Shown in pieces: positions 1-36,241 of a stretch of DNA of 64,000 bases. Numbering within the stretch: position 1 is the stretch's first letter; every line of letters begins with the position of its first letter. The position numbers were made by a program, and so were the translations under genes. The notes under the pieces were generated by a model, which was not told the DNA's origin, did no database searches, and saw nothing but the letters and a program-made list of their open reading frames with translations. This DNA comes from Atrina japonica (lineage: Eukaryota; Mollusca; Bivalvia; Pterioida; Pinnidae). The DNA lies in the NCBI GenBank assembly GCA_030159075.1, contig BROG01000372.1, positions 61,001-125,000 of the forward strand, given 5' to 3'.

Positions 1-3000
1 TGCCTGTTATTTGGACAACGACTGTTATACAGTTTTAACTGTGACGGCGTGGATTCCACTTTTAGACACGGATGAAAACAATGGATGCTTGCAGGTAAGC
101 ATTATCCTTTTGTCTGAAACGATCAATTCAAATTTTAAAAAGTGAAAACATATCAGAGGACAATTTAAGAGTGAAGATAGATGAAAGTAAACTGTAGTGT
201 TAACTGTAAATGTGGTCAAGAATTAATATACAAACCCCGTACAGATCGTACAAACAAGGACCTCGGGGGGGGGGGACCTGAGGTAGGATCAGGTAAGCAT
301 CTTCTGTCGCCCGGACTCTCCCTCCTTGAGTCAAAATATAAATTCAAACAAAAACATTAGGTATATTAGGTATAAAGCCTGGTCACAATCGAATTAGAAG
401 ATTGAACAACAAGTTTGAAACAAGTGACTCAAACATTTCAAATAGGGATACATTATGATCGTATATAAAGACATTTTATCGATTGTACAGTTTGCAAAAT
501 GTTAATTTCACAGTGAGTTGTATATAAAATTGAATGGGAATACCAATAACTTTGATCTACAATTAAAGTTTCTTGTCATATCAGTCACAAGTTTGTATAT
601 AACAACTTTATGCTTTTGGCTTTGTGTTTAGTTCTGCACATACACTTTGTAGTTCGCACACCAAGGACACAAAACTGGGCGTGTCGCAAATCACGTGTGT
701 TGTGCTGGGGAAACATGGTATACAATGTTGGAAGAAGAGGAAATGGCCAAAACTTTGGGTAAATCTTTACTTTTGTTTCTTATATTTTCTGCAATACTAT
801 TTTCGATAAAACTCGGAGACAATGTACTTTCTCTGAATATATTTTCGGCCATTACTTGACAATTGTCTATAAATGGAATTATTTTATCTGCCGGATGTTT
901 AAGGATTAGTTGTTTTCTTGTTATTTCATAAGTATTTGATTCTCGTTTTTTCTACGTTTTCAGTTATACATCGTTTGTAACTATGCTGACTGACTTACAA
1001 CTCTGTAGATTGGTTATTTTGTTGAAAATCTGTATTCCTCATACATTTTCAGATATTGACCCAAAGACAGATTTTAGAATATGTCCAATACCCTATGGGA
1101 GTATGGTTCTATTCAACAACTTAATTCCACACAGAAGGTAAATGCTACAATCACTATAACTTACCTACATCAAAGTAAACATAAATTCCTTTATATGTTT
1201 CGTCTCTTAGCTTTATTCTATTGAGTCTCTCATTTTGTATGTCTTCACTTAGATCATCATATCAACACTATACACTATATTATTACTCTAAATTTGAGTA
1301 CTGTAAATATTTCTATTTTTATAGTCCGAGAGTACTTTATTTTGCATTCATATTAAACCATATATGCAAATATTTGCAATTTTAAAGAAATTTATTTTGC
1401 AACTTCCAGGTGGTTATAATGTGACTAGGATTTATTCCTTACTATTTTCATTTGAAATTTTGATCGTGTACTCGCGGTGGGTGTGACCGTTCAACAGGAT
1501 ATTCTTACTCGATCTTCCATTACACCTGATACCACCTCTAGATTTTCAGATGTCCGTGTTTGTCCAGTGTTCAACAGATTTGTATATTGTCTCCTAAACA
1601 TGCTGGAGATTAATACTTTGGTATCTGTGATGTTTATACACATATACATGTAAATACATCTACACATGTGCTTGACATCAGGAAAAGATTTTCTAATTAA
1701 GAGTAGGCATGCATTGTCTTTCTCAGACGTTAACGCCATACAGGATGCTTCTTACTGAAAATTGTTGATAGCCAAACACTGCTGTTGAATCATAAACACG
1801 AACTAAGTTTTATAATCACAAACTATTTTATTGCTGTAACTATAATACAAACATTCGTTTGATATTTGAGAAAGCGGACAAGACCTTTTGCAAATTTACG
1901 CAGTAATTTTCTCTTATAATTATTTGCAGAAACTGGCCCGACCATGAGACGCCTATACTCTAAAGTCTTGATATTTAAGAGGCATTAGCTGTTTTTTTTC
2001 AATTTTCATATTCCTTTTTTACTACATAAATTGATATACAATAACAAAAAAAGGTCTGTACAGCCTTAACAATTCTTAAATTCCTATATATAGATTTTGT
2101 GAAAATTGCTTGAGAAACCCAGGTTTAGCACTTTTTCACTTGCAATTGATTAACTCAACCTTACTATTTGTATATAATTACCACATTAGACCTGACCTAA
2201 TTTTCACAAAATATATAGGAATATATAGATTTTGTTATCCCTGTATAAAGCTCTTATCTGTTATTGTACATCAAATGCAAGTATTGAAAATAGAATAAAA
2301 TCGACATATTTTCTTGGCTAAACACAGCTAATATCCCTTTAAGTTTGGAACCAGTTTCAATATTACTTATTCAGAATGCTTAATCGATCCTCTTCTATGT
2401 ACTATGTTATTAGTCATTTTCAATTAACCAATACCTTATCATTGAATTTATCAAAATATTGTATTTATTTGATAAGTCTTATTACTGACTCTGGAGATTA
2501 CGACGATATTTAGTTTATCACTCAGTTGTCAATAAATGATTCTATGTTTCTTTAATCAGTCTCCCAAACTTCTCGAAAAGCGTCCGTTGGAGCCTGGACC
2601 TTAGATGGCAAAACCCTAACTTACCATGTGGATTTTTTGGATTGGGAAATCCTATCTTGATGAGGACCTCCAAAGATCCAAACCACAAAATTCAGTGGGA
2701 GGAAATAGAAGGCAACAAAAAGAGTGAGACGCAGGTAAAAAAAACGAAATCATGTTTCGATGGAGATCAATGTATGTGTGTTGAATGTGTGTACGTGCGT
2801 AAGTAAGTAAGTATGTATGTATGTATGTATGTATGTATGTGTGCTCTTGTGTTTCGAGTCAAATGGTAAGTACTAGTAGATCTAATAGTCTATTTCTTCC
2901 CTTTGATTCCACTGTCGCATGTATTTATGTATCCGGCAGCACGTATGAAAATTGACATAAAACACTGTTTGTCTTCCTGTGGAGTTTACAAATTTAAGAA

Positions 3001-3014
3001 CCCACAAATGATGA

Positions 3015-3075
<61 letters not shown>

Positions 3076-3264
3076 CAGTTTTGGTAATCAATATTTTGTA
3101 ATTACATTGAAAGACTTGTTCATTTTCAGCCGGCAGATAAAGAGGAAGACTTTGATACAACTATTCAGGGTCCATGGATGTTTAAGTGGGACATGATACA
3201 TACAAATCGTCACACTGCCAAAGTTGAGGACAAAGTGAAAAGTCTGAAGATAAAATCTCCATAA
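1..3264 (+). CDS. Phytanoyl-CoA dioxygenase (PhyH) family protein, 3' part, five exons
   Basis: Spliced exons: <2-94, 653-758, 1053-1137, 2560-2734, 3130-3264 (stop TAA 3262-3264). All boundaries are GT...AG and the phases join without frameshift, giving the last 197 residues. Landmarks are TAWIPLLDTDENNGCLQ at the end of the first exon, CCAGETWYTMLEEEEMAKTL, then PYGSMVLFNNLIPHRS and RWSLDLRWQ. In this Fe(II)/2-oxoglutarate oxygenase family the distal iron ligand is a His and the 2-oxoglutarate-binding Arg lies 11 residues later. Here the His of LIPHRS and the Arg of SVRWS have exactly that spacing, so the retained half looks catalytically intact. The HxD iron motif should lie just left of the window. 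The C-terminus (GPWMFKWDMIHTNRHTAKVEDKVKSLKIKSP) is shown in part only by its motifs GPWMFKW and NRHTAKVEDK. Substrate unknown; the sequence does not show that it is peroxisomal phytanoyl-CoA hydroxylase itself. A (CT)28 array sits in the last intron. Confidence 0.9.
225..335 (-). mobile_element. Degenerate 3'-end module of a retroelement family
   Basis: A decayed copy of the module seen best at 42.44-42.74 kb (GGATCAGGT...GTAAGCATC...GAGTCAAA landmarks), here with an 11-base G run at about 267-277. It lies in the first intron of the PhyH-family gene. Orientation is given relative to the reverse-transcriptase sense. Confidence 0.45.
1400..1640 (+). mobile_element. Solo 3'-end module of an RT retroelement
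   Basis: Matches the module downstream of the RT fragment at 43.24-43.47 kb: TGTGACTAGGATTTATTCC, then a GGTGTGACCG block, then GTCCGTGTTTGTCCAGT and TACTTTGGTATCTG. No RT coding remains. It lies in intron 3 of the PhyH-family gene, so it is probably a 5'-truncated insertion. Confidence 0.65.
1975..2342. mobile_element. MITE with TTAA ends and about 20-bp terminal inverted repeats
   Basis: The left end TTAAGAGGCATTAGCTGT and the right end ACAGCTAATATCCCTTTAA are imperfect inverted repeats, both finishing in TTAA. A related copy lacking clean ends is at 40302-40590, and a fragment at about 53230-53325. No transposase is encoded. The TTAA ends recall piggyBac-type targets, but the terminal CCC typical of that family is absent. 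Confidence 0.55.
2797..2842. repeat. GTAA/GTAT tetranucleotide microsatellite
   Basis: A run of GTAA units passing into GTAT units, inside intron 4 of the PhyH-family gene. Confidence 0.8.
3017..3072. repeat. (CT)28 microsatellite
   Basis: 56 bases of uninterrupted CT in the last intron of the PhyH-family gene, ending 57 bases before the final exon. It lies on the pyrimidine strand relative to transcription, upstream of the 3' splice site. Apparent Ser-Leu or Arg-Glu open frames across it are artefacts. Confidence 0.95.
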
Positions 3265-3357
3265 ACAGTCAAACCAATGTAACTAAACTTTAGAGACGGT
3301 TTATTATTACCATTTATATGTTTGTACCAAAGTGTATCTGTATTGACTTAATACGTA

Positions 3358-3363
3358 AATAAA
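3358..3363 (+). promoter_or_regulatory. Poly(A) signal of the PhyH-family gene
   Basis: AATAAA lies 94 bases after the TAA stop of the dioxygenase gene, on the same strand. This is a typical short 3' UTR arrangement and supports the gene ending here. Confidence 0.7.
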
Positions 3364-4390
3364 CATTTTAATACTCGAGTTTGTATAAATCTGTGCATTA
3401 CAACTCACATCATTTCCAGAGGAAAATTGTAAAACAACAACAACAAAGAAAAAAACATTCATGTACAGGCCATCGATCTGTTATCATTCCCATCTCACAC
3501 ACGCGCACATACACACGCTAAACAATCAACCAGAAAATAATAGTTATGTAAAAATTAGGTTGGTCATAAAAAAAAATTGCAAGACAGTCTTGGTTTACTG
3601 GTTTCACGAAAGGCCGTCTGAGTCACAAACGCGATGAACTTACGCAATGACCACTTTCACGTTAAAAGTCACTTTAAACGCGTTAAAAATCACCTATAGC
3701 GCGATAAAACATACATTTTGTATGCAAGTAGTGACTTTTAACGTGAGAGACATCTTTGCGTGAAAAATCCATTTCATCGTGTAAGTTTTGCTTGCACGTA
3801 TGTTAATTATCAAAAACTTGCATGCAAGTTTGTATTTTGACCGAGAGGAAACAGCCAATCAGAACTCTTCTTACATCATAAAGACGACGATCAGAAATGT
3901 CCTGAAGAGGATAAGAAGTTAAAGTTTACTAAACGAAATAAAAAAAAATCTTTAGATTTTATCTCATTCATCATTTTATTGCATTTATGCTTATCGGACA
4001 CTTATTCGGTGTCAGATTTTTTGCGAATTTCGTACAATACCCTTAGGAAAAACCCTGTTGAAAATTGTTCTAGGTAGATCTTTACTGGACTAAAACTGAC
4101 TATGTTATGGACAGTTGAATTATTATGCGCCAACATCGGATTTTTTTAAGCACGATGTCAACTTCCTATTAAATACAACAAAATATTTTAGACAGATCTG
4201 TACACTTTAGATATATTTATGACCAGCTAAGAGACAATCATCTTTTTATTTATCATTCAATGTTAAAAATAATTCAAAAAGCAATGATGGTATTGACGTG
4301 TCTGTTTCTCTAGATTGACTCTCTGGAGATTCGTACACAAGACTTTCAGTGGTAGTACGTCAGCTCCCAATGTCGTGTATTATCTAACAT
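3364..4390. other. Intergenic region with palindromes
   Basis: No exon could be recognised. The notable structure is an exact 17-bp inverted repeat (3657-3673 and 3730-3746) and an 18-bp perfect palindrome at 3814-3831 (AAACTTGCATGCAAGTTT). The rest is AT-rich and without recognisable coding sequence. Confidence 0.6.
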
Positions 4391-4394
4391 TAGA

Positions 4395-4875
4395 ATTACA
4401 GTAGTATTACATTTACTTTCTATGTCACGTGACAATTCAATGTTGTTATATTCACTCTCAAAGTCAAGTGGTAACTTTTAACTTATAGTACCGTTACAAT
4501 GTCATTTACTTTCAACGTCATATGGTAAGCCAATGTTATGTTTACTCTCTAAGACACGTGGTGACTTTAGATTTAAAGCGTCATTACATCTATTTTCAAC
4601 GACACATGTTAAGTCTGCGTTACATTTATTCTCAAAGTCACGTGGTAACTTTAAACTTTTAGTGCTTTTACATCTATTCTCAACGTCACATGGTAAATCA
4701 GTGTTATATTTACTCTGAAATTCACGTGTTAACTTTAGACTTAGAGTGTCATTTCATCTATTTTCAATGTCACATGGCATGTCAGTGTTATATTTCCTCA
4801 CAGAACCAAGTGGTAACTCTAGACATATAGTGTCATTACGTCTACATACAACGTCTCGTGGTGAGCCAGTGTTAA
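4395..4875. repeat. 84-bp minisatellite with phased CANNTG (E-box) hexamers
   Basis: About 5.5 degenerate units. CANNTG hexamers, mostly CACGTG or CACATG, start at 4519, 4555, 4603, 4639, 4687, 4723, 4771 and 4807, alternating 36 and 48 bases apart. Flanking words such as GGTAACTTTA and TTCAACGTCA repeat with them. Open frames across the array follow from the 84-bp (28-codon) period. Confidence 0.85.
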
Positions 4876-5227
4876 TGTGCACCACTTCTTAGGCAGTAAA
4901 GATAAATTATGATCAAGCACCGTGGAAAGTTCAGCAAAGGTGTTATCAGGACAATGTCCTTGGTCACAAGTCTGTCATTACTATGGGTGTCATTAATGAG
5001 TTTGGCTTTCAACTGATACAACATCCCCTTAATCACCTGATCTCACGTCATCAAATTTCCATCTATTCCCAAAATAGAAAAAAGTCATTCCAGGTACCCA
5101 GATGACTGATAAACATCGCTGGCAAAGGTGCATAGTGTATTGACACTGAAGGTGATTGTACTGAAAAAAAGTGCGATACGTTTCCCACAAGATAATTCTT
5201 ACATATGAAGGTTCAACACTTATCTAT

Positions 5228-5448
5228 CAATCCTCGCATGTCTATAGTTCCATCTATCTATATACCTACATATCTTTGTCAGCCCGTCCGGCTCTTTCTC
5301 TCTTCCTTTCAATATGTTTACATATCTCTTTCGATCTGTTTATCGAACTATCTATCTGTCTAATTATATGCCTCTCTGTCTGTCTGTCTATCTACCTACC
5401 TACCTACCTACCTATCTATCTATCTATCTATCTATCTATCTGTCTGTG

Positions 5449-5485
<37 letters not shown>

Positions 5486-5515
5486 GATTCCATGTATCTA
5501 CATCCATCTATCTAT
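5228..5515. repeat. TATC/TACC/TGTC tetranucleotide repeat cluster
   Basis: Mixed four-base units (CTAT, CTGT, CTAC), densest at 5367-5486, in intergenic DNA. The long open frame through it is low-complexity and not a gene. Confidence 0.85.
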
Positions 5516-5573
5516 CGTTCTGCTAAAACATGTTTATAGCAATTTAAACATATAAAGTATTAATCCTCCAGGA

Positions 5574-6082
5574 TACACTATACAAAGCTGGTGAACAGTG
5601 GACAAACATGGACCATGGAAATCCAGAGGTGGGATTAGGTGACATGGAGGAGTAAGCATCCCCTGTTGACCGGTCACACCCGCCGTGAGTCAATAGTCAA
5701 ATTCATATGAGGAAAGAAATCCTCGTCACAATCGGTGCAGGCGAATCAACAACAGCCACAGAACAGGTAACTCAACATTTCACTTAGTGAAACATAGTAA
5801 TTGCAAACAAGGTAATTATACCGACCGTAAAATCTGTGAAACGTTGGCATCAAGCGCGATTCTCGATATCCCTGTGACATTATCTTATCAGTTAGTAGTT
5901 ATAGTTTCCCCTATGTGTATGAAATGTTCATATGTAGAACAAGCACTGGCATATCGTATCATCTGTGATATATAAGCACCATATGTAGGTGATAACGGGA
6001 TATTACTTGTACTACTTTTTAAAATGTGGAATTGGGAAGCCGAAATCATCTCGTTTGTCTTAGAGCCTGGTTGTTGATTCAT
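5574..6082 (-). mobile_element. Retroelement relic: RT C-terminus followed by its 3'-end module
   Basis: On the minus strand, 5888-6082 encodes an RT-associated C-terminal segment with SNIPLSPTYGAYISQMIRYA and CSTYEHF. It is colinear with the RT fragment at 42.75-43.24 kb. It is followed at 5574-5870 by the family's 3' module (GACCGGTCACACCCGCCGTG on the plus strand). The order RT then module matches the 43-kb copy, confirming that the module belongs 3' of the RT. Truncated at its 5' side. Confidence 0.7.
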
Positions 6083-6144
6083 GTCTGAATCTATGGTAAG
6101 TAAAATGTCTAAATGGGAAGCAAGTGTAAATTTTTATTTGATTT

Positions 6145-6290
6145 TATTTTTTGTTTTACGCCATACTCAACAATCTTTCAGTCATATGATGGTGTCCAGT
6201 TTTTATTGGTGGAGGAGAAACCCCGGTTACCCGGGTAAAGACCACCGACCTTCCGCAAGAACATGTGTAAATGATTTGATTGTGTATTGA
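6145..6290 (-). mobile_element. SINE family B fragment
   Basis: Shares the body of the SINEs at 29530-29775 and 56590-56870: CATATGATGG, GTGGAGGAGA(A)AACCCGGTTA and TACCCGG(G)TAAAGA landmarks on the plus strand. The tRNA-like head is missing. Confidence 0.5.
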
Positions 6291-6699
6291 ATGTCTAGTT
6301 CGTTGGGATATATCGCAATATTACTCAACACTATGTAATTTTACTTCATTTCGATGTTTTTCTGTCGTAAAGATCATGCCTTGTTTCAGATGATATATAT
6401 ACTACTATATTTATTATCTGAAACTGGCGGGCATAATTTAAACGGTGGGGGAATTGAAATTAAATAAAATTACACCAATAGCGTTGAGAAATATTGCAAA
6501 TAATGATAAATTAACAAAATTAAAAGAAAAAACAAATTATCGTCCTCTAGTAGGCCTACCTGTGAATGGTTGTGGATAAAATTGATTAAGATTAAGAGTA
6601 CACAGTTTTTATTCCGGATTTCTTTAAATTGTGTCACCGGTAAAAGTTTAACGTTTAGTAATACTAACATGGTTCCTGTTTACGTTAATCGCAAGGAAG

Positions 6700-22060
<15,361 letters not shown>

Positions 22061-22717
22061 TGGATAAAATCTCATCAATTGGTAGATCCAGGTTCTTTGA
22101 TAAATCAGGAACTAATCACTACATTTTCAGTGAAGAAAAGGAAAAAATACCATTTCAACAGATCCTGGAATCTCATTGTTCCCTGACAAAAGCTTCTTGA
22201 ATGCCAGGAGAGATGGTTCGGTACAATATTGATGGATAAAAAGAAACCAATAAGACTTCAGTGGTTTTTCAGTGTGATAAAATAGAAACATGAAACAGAA
22301 TTAATGAATGTGAATTCACACTATTGGTGAAAAATATAAGATTGTAAACTGCAGGAGAACAACAGGGTTTAGGTTTGTTGTTTTAACTGTTACCATGGAA
22401 ATTTTCAAAAATTGCCATCACAATTGAAGCAAAGTGGAATACGTGTATATGAGCATATGATTTCACTTTTTAAGTTTTGCCATATTTATTCAAGATGTAA
22501 CAGATGTGAACATACTGAAATACATACAAATTTGCCGCAACATAATGTGTTAAAATATGAGGTTTTTTTTTACCAATGGCAAAGCAAATACCAGTCTATG
22601 AATGGACAATATCCGTCTGTCTTTGGCAACAATTTCGTTATGCTGTTGAGTTTTGAAATACAGTGGTGTCCAAGAATTCAGCAATACCATCTTCAGCAAA
22701 TTCTTGTCTTTTTTATC

Positions 22718-22723
22718 AATAAA
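22718..22723 (+). promoter_or_regulatory. Poly(A) signal of DNAJC17
   Basis: AATAAA, 658 bases after the DNAJC17 stop and only 37 bases before the antisense stop codon of the neighbouring acyl-CoA synthetase gene. No earlier AATAAA was noticed in the plus-strand 3' UTR. Confidence 0.6.
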
Positions 22724-22747
22724 GTTATATATATTTTATATATTAGA

Positions 22748-22753
22748 TTTATT
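22748..22753 (-). promoter_or_regulatory. Possible poly(A) signal of the acyl-CoA synthetase gene
   Basis: AATAAA on the minus strand begins only 6 bases after the stop codon. A second AATAAA lies at 22495-22500, inside the opposite gene's 3' UTR. Either use would place the two transcripts' 3' ends next to or across each other. Confidence 0.5.
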
Positions 22754-22759
22754 TTGTCT

Positions 22760-31596
<8,837 letters not shown>

Positions 31597-32079
31597 ATTT
31601 ATTTATAATAGTGCCTCTTGTTGTCGAAACAATCCGTACTTTATGTATACATGTTGAATTGATCATGTGAAATTCAAGTAGAATCTATTTGGCCAAACTT
31701 GTCTTATCGTGCTGCCATTATCAGCATTATGTAAGTATTTTGTTAATATCACTTTAGCTAAAGATAGCACACGTCTTACATTTGAATTGTCTTTGATTTT
31801 ACAGGTAAGCTTTCTGTGTAAACGGCTATTATTTTTGTTTTCTATTATAAATTTGTTTTGCTTAACAATAGTCATTACATCTCTTAAAAGACTCATCGCC
31901 CAATAAAACGCATAGGCGAAAGAGAGCCATTTTAGCGTAAAGGAAACTTTTCATGACTTATATATATTAATACTAATAGTTTCCTTTTACAAAGATATTC
32001 TATTACAACGAAATTTAATGTCAACGAATTTGCTATAATTTTAAAAATGAAATTTTAACCATACACAATTTTCTCATTC

Positions 32080-32228
32080 TACAGTATATACCACCTCGCA
32101 TTTCAGACCACAAGTTGTCAGTATCTTGATAAATATTTAACAAATACAGTACTTAAGAGACCACCTTGTTATTTAGACCGTAACTTTCAGTACGTCAGGT
32201 GGTATTAATAGCGAGATATATATTACTA
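32080..32228. mobile_element. MITE relic (GACCACCT family)
   Basis: CAGTATATACCACCTCGCAT at the left, GAGACCACCTTGTTATTTAG centrally, and GGTGGTATTAATAGCGAGAT at the right; inverted CACCTCGC/GCGAG.. words. Upstream of the acyl-CoA synthetase gene. Confidence 0.5.
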
Positions 32229-32759
32229 TTGCGGTCCTAACAAAATAAAACAGAAATAGGTACGTACTTTTCGATTAAATGTCTGTGTCGTAGACTATGG
32301 ATAGGGTTTGATTGTGGTAAGATGTGGGGTAGTAATGTATAAGTGGAGTAGTAATGAAAAAATCCTCTCATTTGTTTTTCTTTAATTGCAAGTATTTTAG
32401 CTTGCAGTGTCATCTTTAATAAGGAATTAATTCAATGAGAGTAATCGACTATAATACGTTCCCGATTCACTTGTCAATTAAAAAAACCCATATATCTTAT
32501 GTTGCTTACACTTAATCAAGACAAAATACACAATTAGTCCACCTCTATCATCTACATTGATACTTTCGTCTTTTCCTTGTTCCGCTTTCTTTCTGTTTTT
32601 CTCCTTTCCTCCTTTTCAATGTTTATTAGAATAAAATTATGTGATCTTTGCATTCTTTATATCGTCACCTGTAACGTTCTGAATCTGAGGATGACCAGAT
32701 CTATTCTATGAATGAACAAAATGTTCAACTTAACTTTTTAAACTCACTATTGGTGTCTG

Positions 32760-32965
32760 TATCAATTGTGACGAGGGTTATTTTCCTCACCTATTTCATT
32801 TGAATTTGACTTGACTCACGGTATTTGTGACGAGAGGATGCTTACGTCTCCATGGCACCTGATCCGTCCTTTGGGTTTCCAAAGGTCCGTGTTTGTCCAA
32901 TATCACCAGATTTGTATATGTATCCTCGACATCCTGAAGATTTATACTTTGGCACCTGAAAGTTT
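32760..32965 (+). mobile_element. Solo 3'-end module of the RT retroelement
   Basis: TCAATTGTGACGAGGGTTAT, CCATGGCACCTGATCC, GGTCCGTGTTTGTCCAATAT and TACTTTGGCACCTG landmarks. It is opposite in orientation to the copy 200 bases to the right. Confidence 0.65.
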
Positions 32966-33159
32966 ATAAAACGTCCACAAATATTGATATCTAATTACGC
33001 CTAATTTACGCTGACCAGTGGAATCCCTTTGTCCACACATTCATTCAAATACACTTTAATTCAATACAACAATAGCACATTCGGGTTTTCAATAATCTGA
33101 CTGTCTAAGTTTGGTAAAGTTAATTATCTCTATAAGATAACATAAAATGTAAAATCTCA

Positions 33160-33320
33160 GACACCAAAGTATAAAAGGAGATCCGGGATACATATATAAA
33201 TCCGGTGATATTGGACATACACGGGTCTCTTGAAATCCAGAGGTGGGAACAGGTGTCATGGAGGAGTAAGCATCCCCTGTTGACCGGTTGCACATGACCT
33301 GAGTCCATAGTCAAAGTCAA
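33160..33320 (-). mobile_element. Solo 3'-end module of the RT retroelement
   Basis: GACACCAAAGTATAAA, CCAGAGGTGGGAACAGGTGT and GCATCCCCTGTTGACCGGTT landmarks. Forms an inverted pair with 32760-32965. Confidence 0.65.
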
Positions 33321-33329
33321 CGTATTTAT

Positions 33330-34150
33330 TGTACTGGATAACAAAAAAAAAATGAAATAAAGTAAAAAATAAAAAATAGAATAAAATGAACATATAATCA
33401 TAAATACATAGCAGAATCTAGCAAATAATGTTCCACTAAATCTTTATATATACTCCTTAGCAAGATACTGACAATGGTTAAGGAGAAATTTCAATTTATT
33501 CATACATTCGAAGGGGGTCATGTTGTGTTGACTGGAAAGTGTGAAACCATCTACTGTATATCTAAAACTGATGACATTATCACCGAGCTTGACCTTTTCA
33601 CCAAATTCGAGATATTCCCATTTATTATTTGCGACGGGTGCATCATGCTAACGGGGAGCAATGACTACTTCCGGCACCTGCTCCCATGCAAATGTTTTTC
33701 ATATTGAGACTATTTTTAGTATCCAGTTTGTCGTGTTCTAATGGACTTAGAATTTCCATTATCAATTGGTATTTCTTCATTTTGACTTAAAAGCCCCTTA
33801 CAGTGACATATTTTGTCATCCAATTTACATTTATGCTTCTGAAGGGTCAATTCCATAACAATTTTGCAAACCCTTAGGATGACTATCGATAAAAAACTGC
33901 TCGAAAGCCATCCAATCTTTTAGCAGTCGCTGTAACAATCATGATTTATTGAGTGTATGTTTTCGAATGTTTCGAAGGTGCTGTAAAATGTCCGTCAGAT
34001 ACGTTCCAGCACTAAACAGCAACCAGGTACTATTCACAAGGTACATTAATCTTAATAAAGAATTCGAATTGATCCTGATCTTAACTGTAAAAGGGAAGAT
34101 CACTTCAACGTAAGAATTCAAACCCCGAAGATAAACACATATTGGAAAGC
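33330..34150. other. Unassigned segment with short open frames on both strands
   Basis: A 77-codon plus-strand frame (33474-33707) and a 60-codon minus-strand frame (33939-34121). Between them a minus-strand stretch reads like globular protein (WMAFEQFFIDSHP, CYGIDPSEA). No splice sites tie these together and no family was recognised; possibly a pseudogene relic. Confidence 0.25.
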
Positions 34151-34152
34151 AA

Positions 34153-34353
<201 letters not shown>

Positions 34354-35024
34354 TATTCATCGTTTTAGCATCTGGAACCTATTGCCCTTTAGAAACAGAT
34401 GTCCTCTAATTGTATTATATTATTCCTAATACACTTCTTTGGATTTAAGGGGAAAACGTTCATGTTGTTTTTAATTGTACTGTATTATCACTGTAATGTT
34501 ATTATTTATATTTCATTGTATTGCTGAAGGAACTTTATAAAAGACTTCTCTCTCTTTGAAGAAACATAGAAACGAACGCAAAGAAGAATATAAAGTATGA
34601 CTTTCCTTGATTCAAATATTGTCTTTTCCCGACTGTTCAGAGTATTTAGTACGTCTTCAAATAAAAATGAATTGTCATTCCCTAATTTAGGGCAAATAAA
34701 ACACGCGTTACTTGATTTGATTTCAAATCAATATAAACGGTGCAAGTAAGAGGAAAGTTCAACACCGTGCTTTAATATTTGCTAATTCATTTTTATTTGG
34801 AATGAAATCAATAATTTATCATCTCTCCTTTAAACAAATTTTATTCGAAATCAAAACATCATGCTTGATAACGTATAGCGATTTAAAACTCTTTCGACAC
34901 CTTCACATTGAAAACACAAAGCATCGGTCAATGAGTTAGAATGTGGGAATCTCAGCACAGGTTGTGTGTGTGCACTGAACGTGGTAATTAGTAAATAAAC
35001 AGCAGATAAATAATTAAGGCCCAA

Positions 35025-35132
<108 letters not shown>

Positions 35133-35454
35133 TTCACGTTGTGTCAATCAGATAGGTGTTCATAATAGCGAGTTCCCACCCTATATATCAAGGACTGCTG
35201 TATAAATAAGGGACGATGATTATAGATTATATCTTTCTGTAGAATCAGCGGCACGGTACAGAAGTTAGTTTAGATAATTCTTACAACTTATCAGAATAAG
35301 AGACCTAATTGATATTTTTTATTTCTAGAGACAAGTAGATAAGCAGTATATTAATCCATTACGTTTGTAAACAAATTAAAAACAAATTCAGTTTAAACAG
35401 AAACAAGTCGCCAGTAATTGAAAAATAAGTTTGTTTTATCCATTTCCATATGTA

Positions 35455-35510
35455 GCCATCCATCCATTCATCCATCAGTCTGTCTGTCTGTCTATCTGTC
35501 TGTCTATCTG

Positions 35511-35546
<36 letters not shown>

Positions 35547-35673
35547 ACGATCGATATATCTTTCTATCTGTCTATTTGTCTTTCTATCTGTTAACGTATT
35601 TATTTATCCGTCCATCCATCCATCCATCCATCCATCCATCCATCCATCCATCTATCCATCCATCCATCCATCC

Positions 35674-35739
<66 letters not shown>

Positions 35740-35875
35740 TTATTTATCTATCTATCTATTTGTTTTTCTATCCGTTAACCTGTGTATTTATTTATCCGTC
35801 AGTCCATCCATCATCCAGCCATCCATCTATCTATCTTTTTATCTATCTTTCTATCTTCTAATATATCTATATCAT
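35455..35875. repeat. Compound tetranucleotide repeat (CATC/TCTG/TATC)
   Basis: CCAT, CTGT and CTAT blocks over about 400 bases. The open frame across it is low-complexity (Tyr-Leu-Ser-Ile type) and not a gene. Confidence 0.95.
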
Positions 35876-36241
35876 CCCTCATGCTATCATACTGTATGTA
35901 TAGGTACGAAATTTAAGTAAAATATTTGCCTTTAAAAATCTCTTACATCAATAAAACTATCTTTTAAAAGAAAAATAAGAGGTAGTCATAGAGGTCATTT
36001 CTTGGTATCAAAACTGACACCAACGCGTGAACCACTGTCCCCAAAGTATAATTCTACTGTCAATTTAATTCTCTGTTTATTTAAAATCGAAAACATTGAT
36101 TGTCAATACACTTCAAATATTAGCCATTAGGATATTCAAAATCTCATGGAATTTCGTTTTTGTATAATGAATTTCTATAGTCGTTATTTGATGTCTTATG
36201 GTTGCGATAATTAAATACAATTTGATCTGGCATTATAACAG

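Noticed and set aside
5171..5539. 122-codon open frame
   Set aside because: Composed of CTAT/CTGT tetranucleotide repeats; the same holds for 35576-35920 and 45197-45478.
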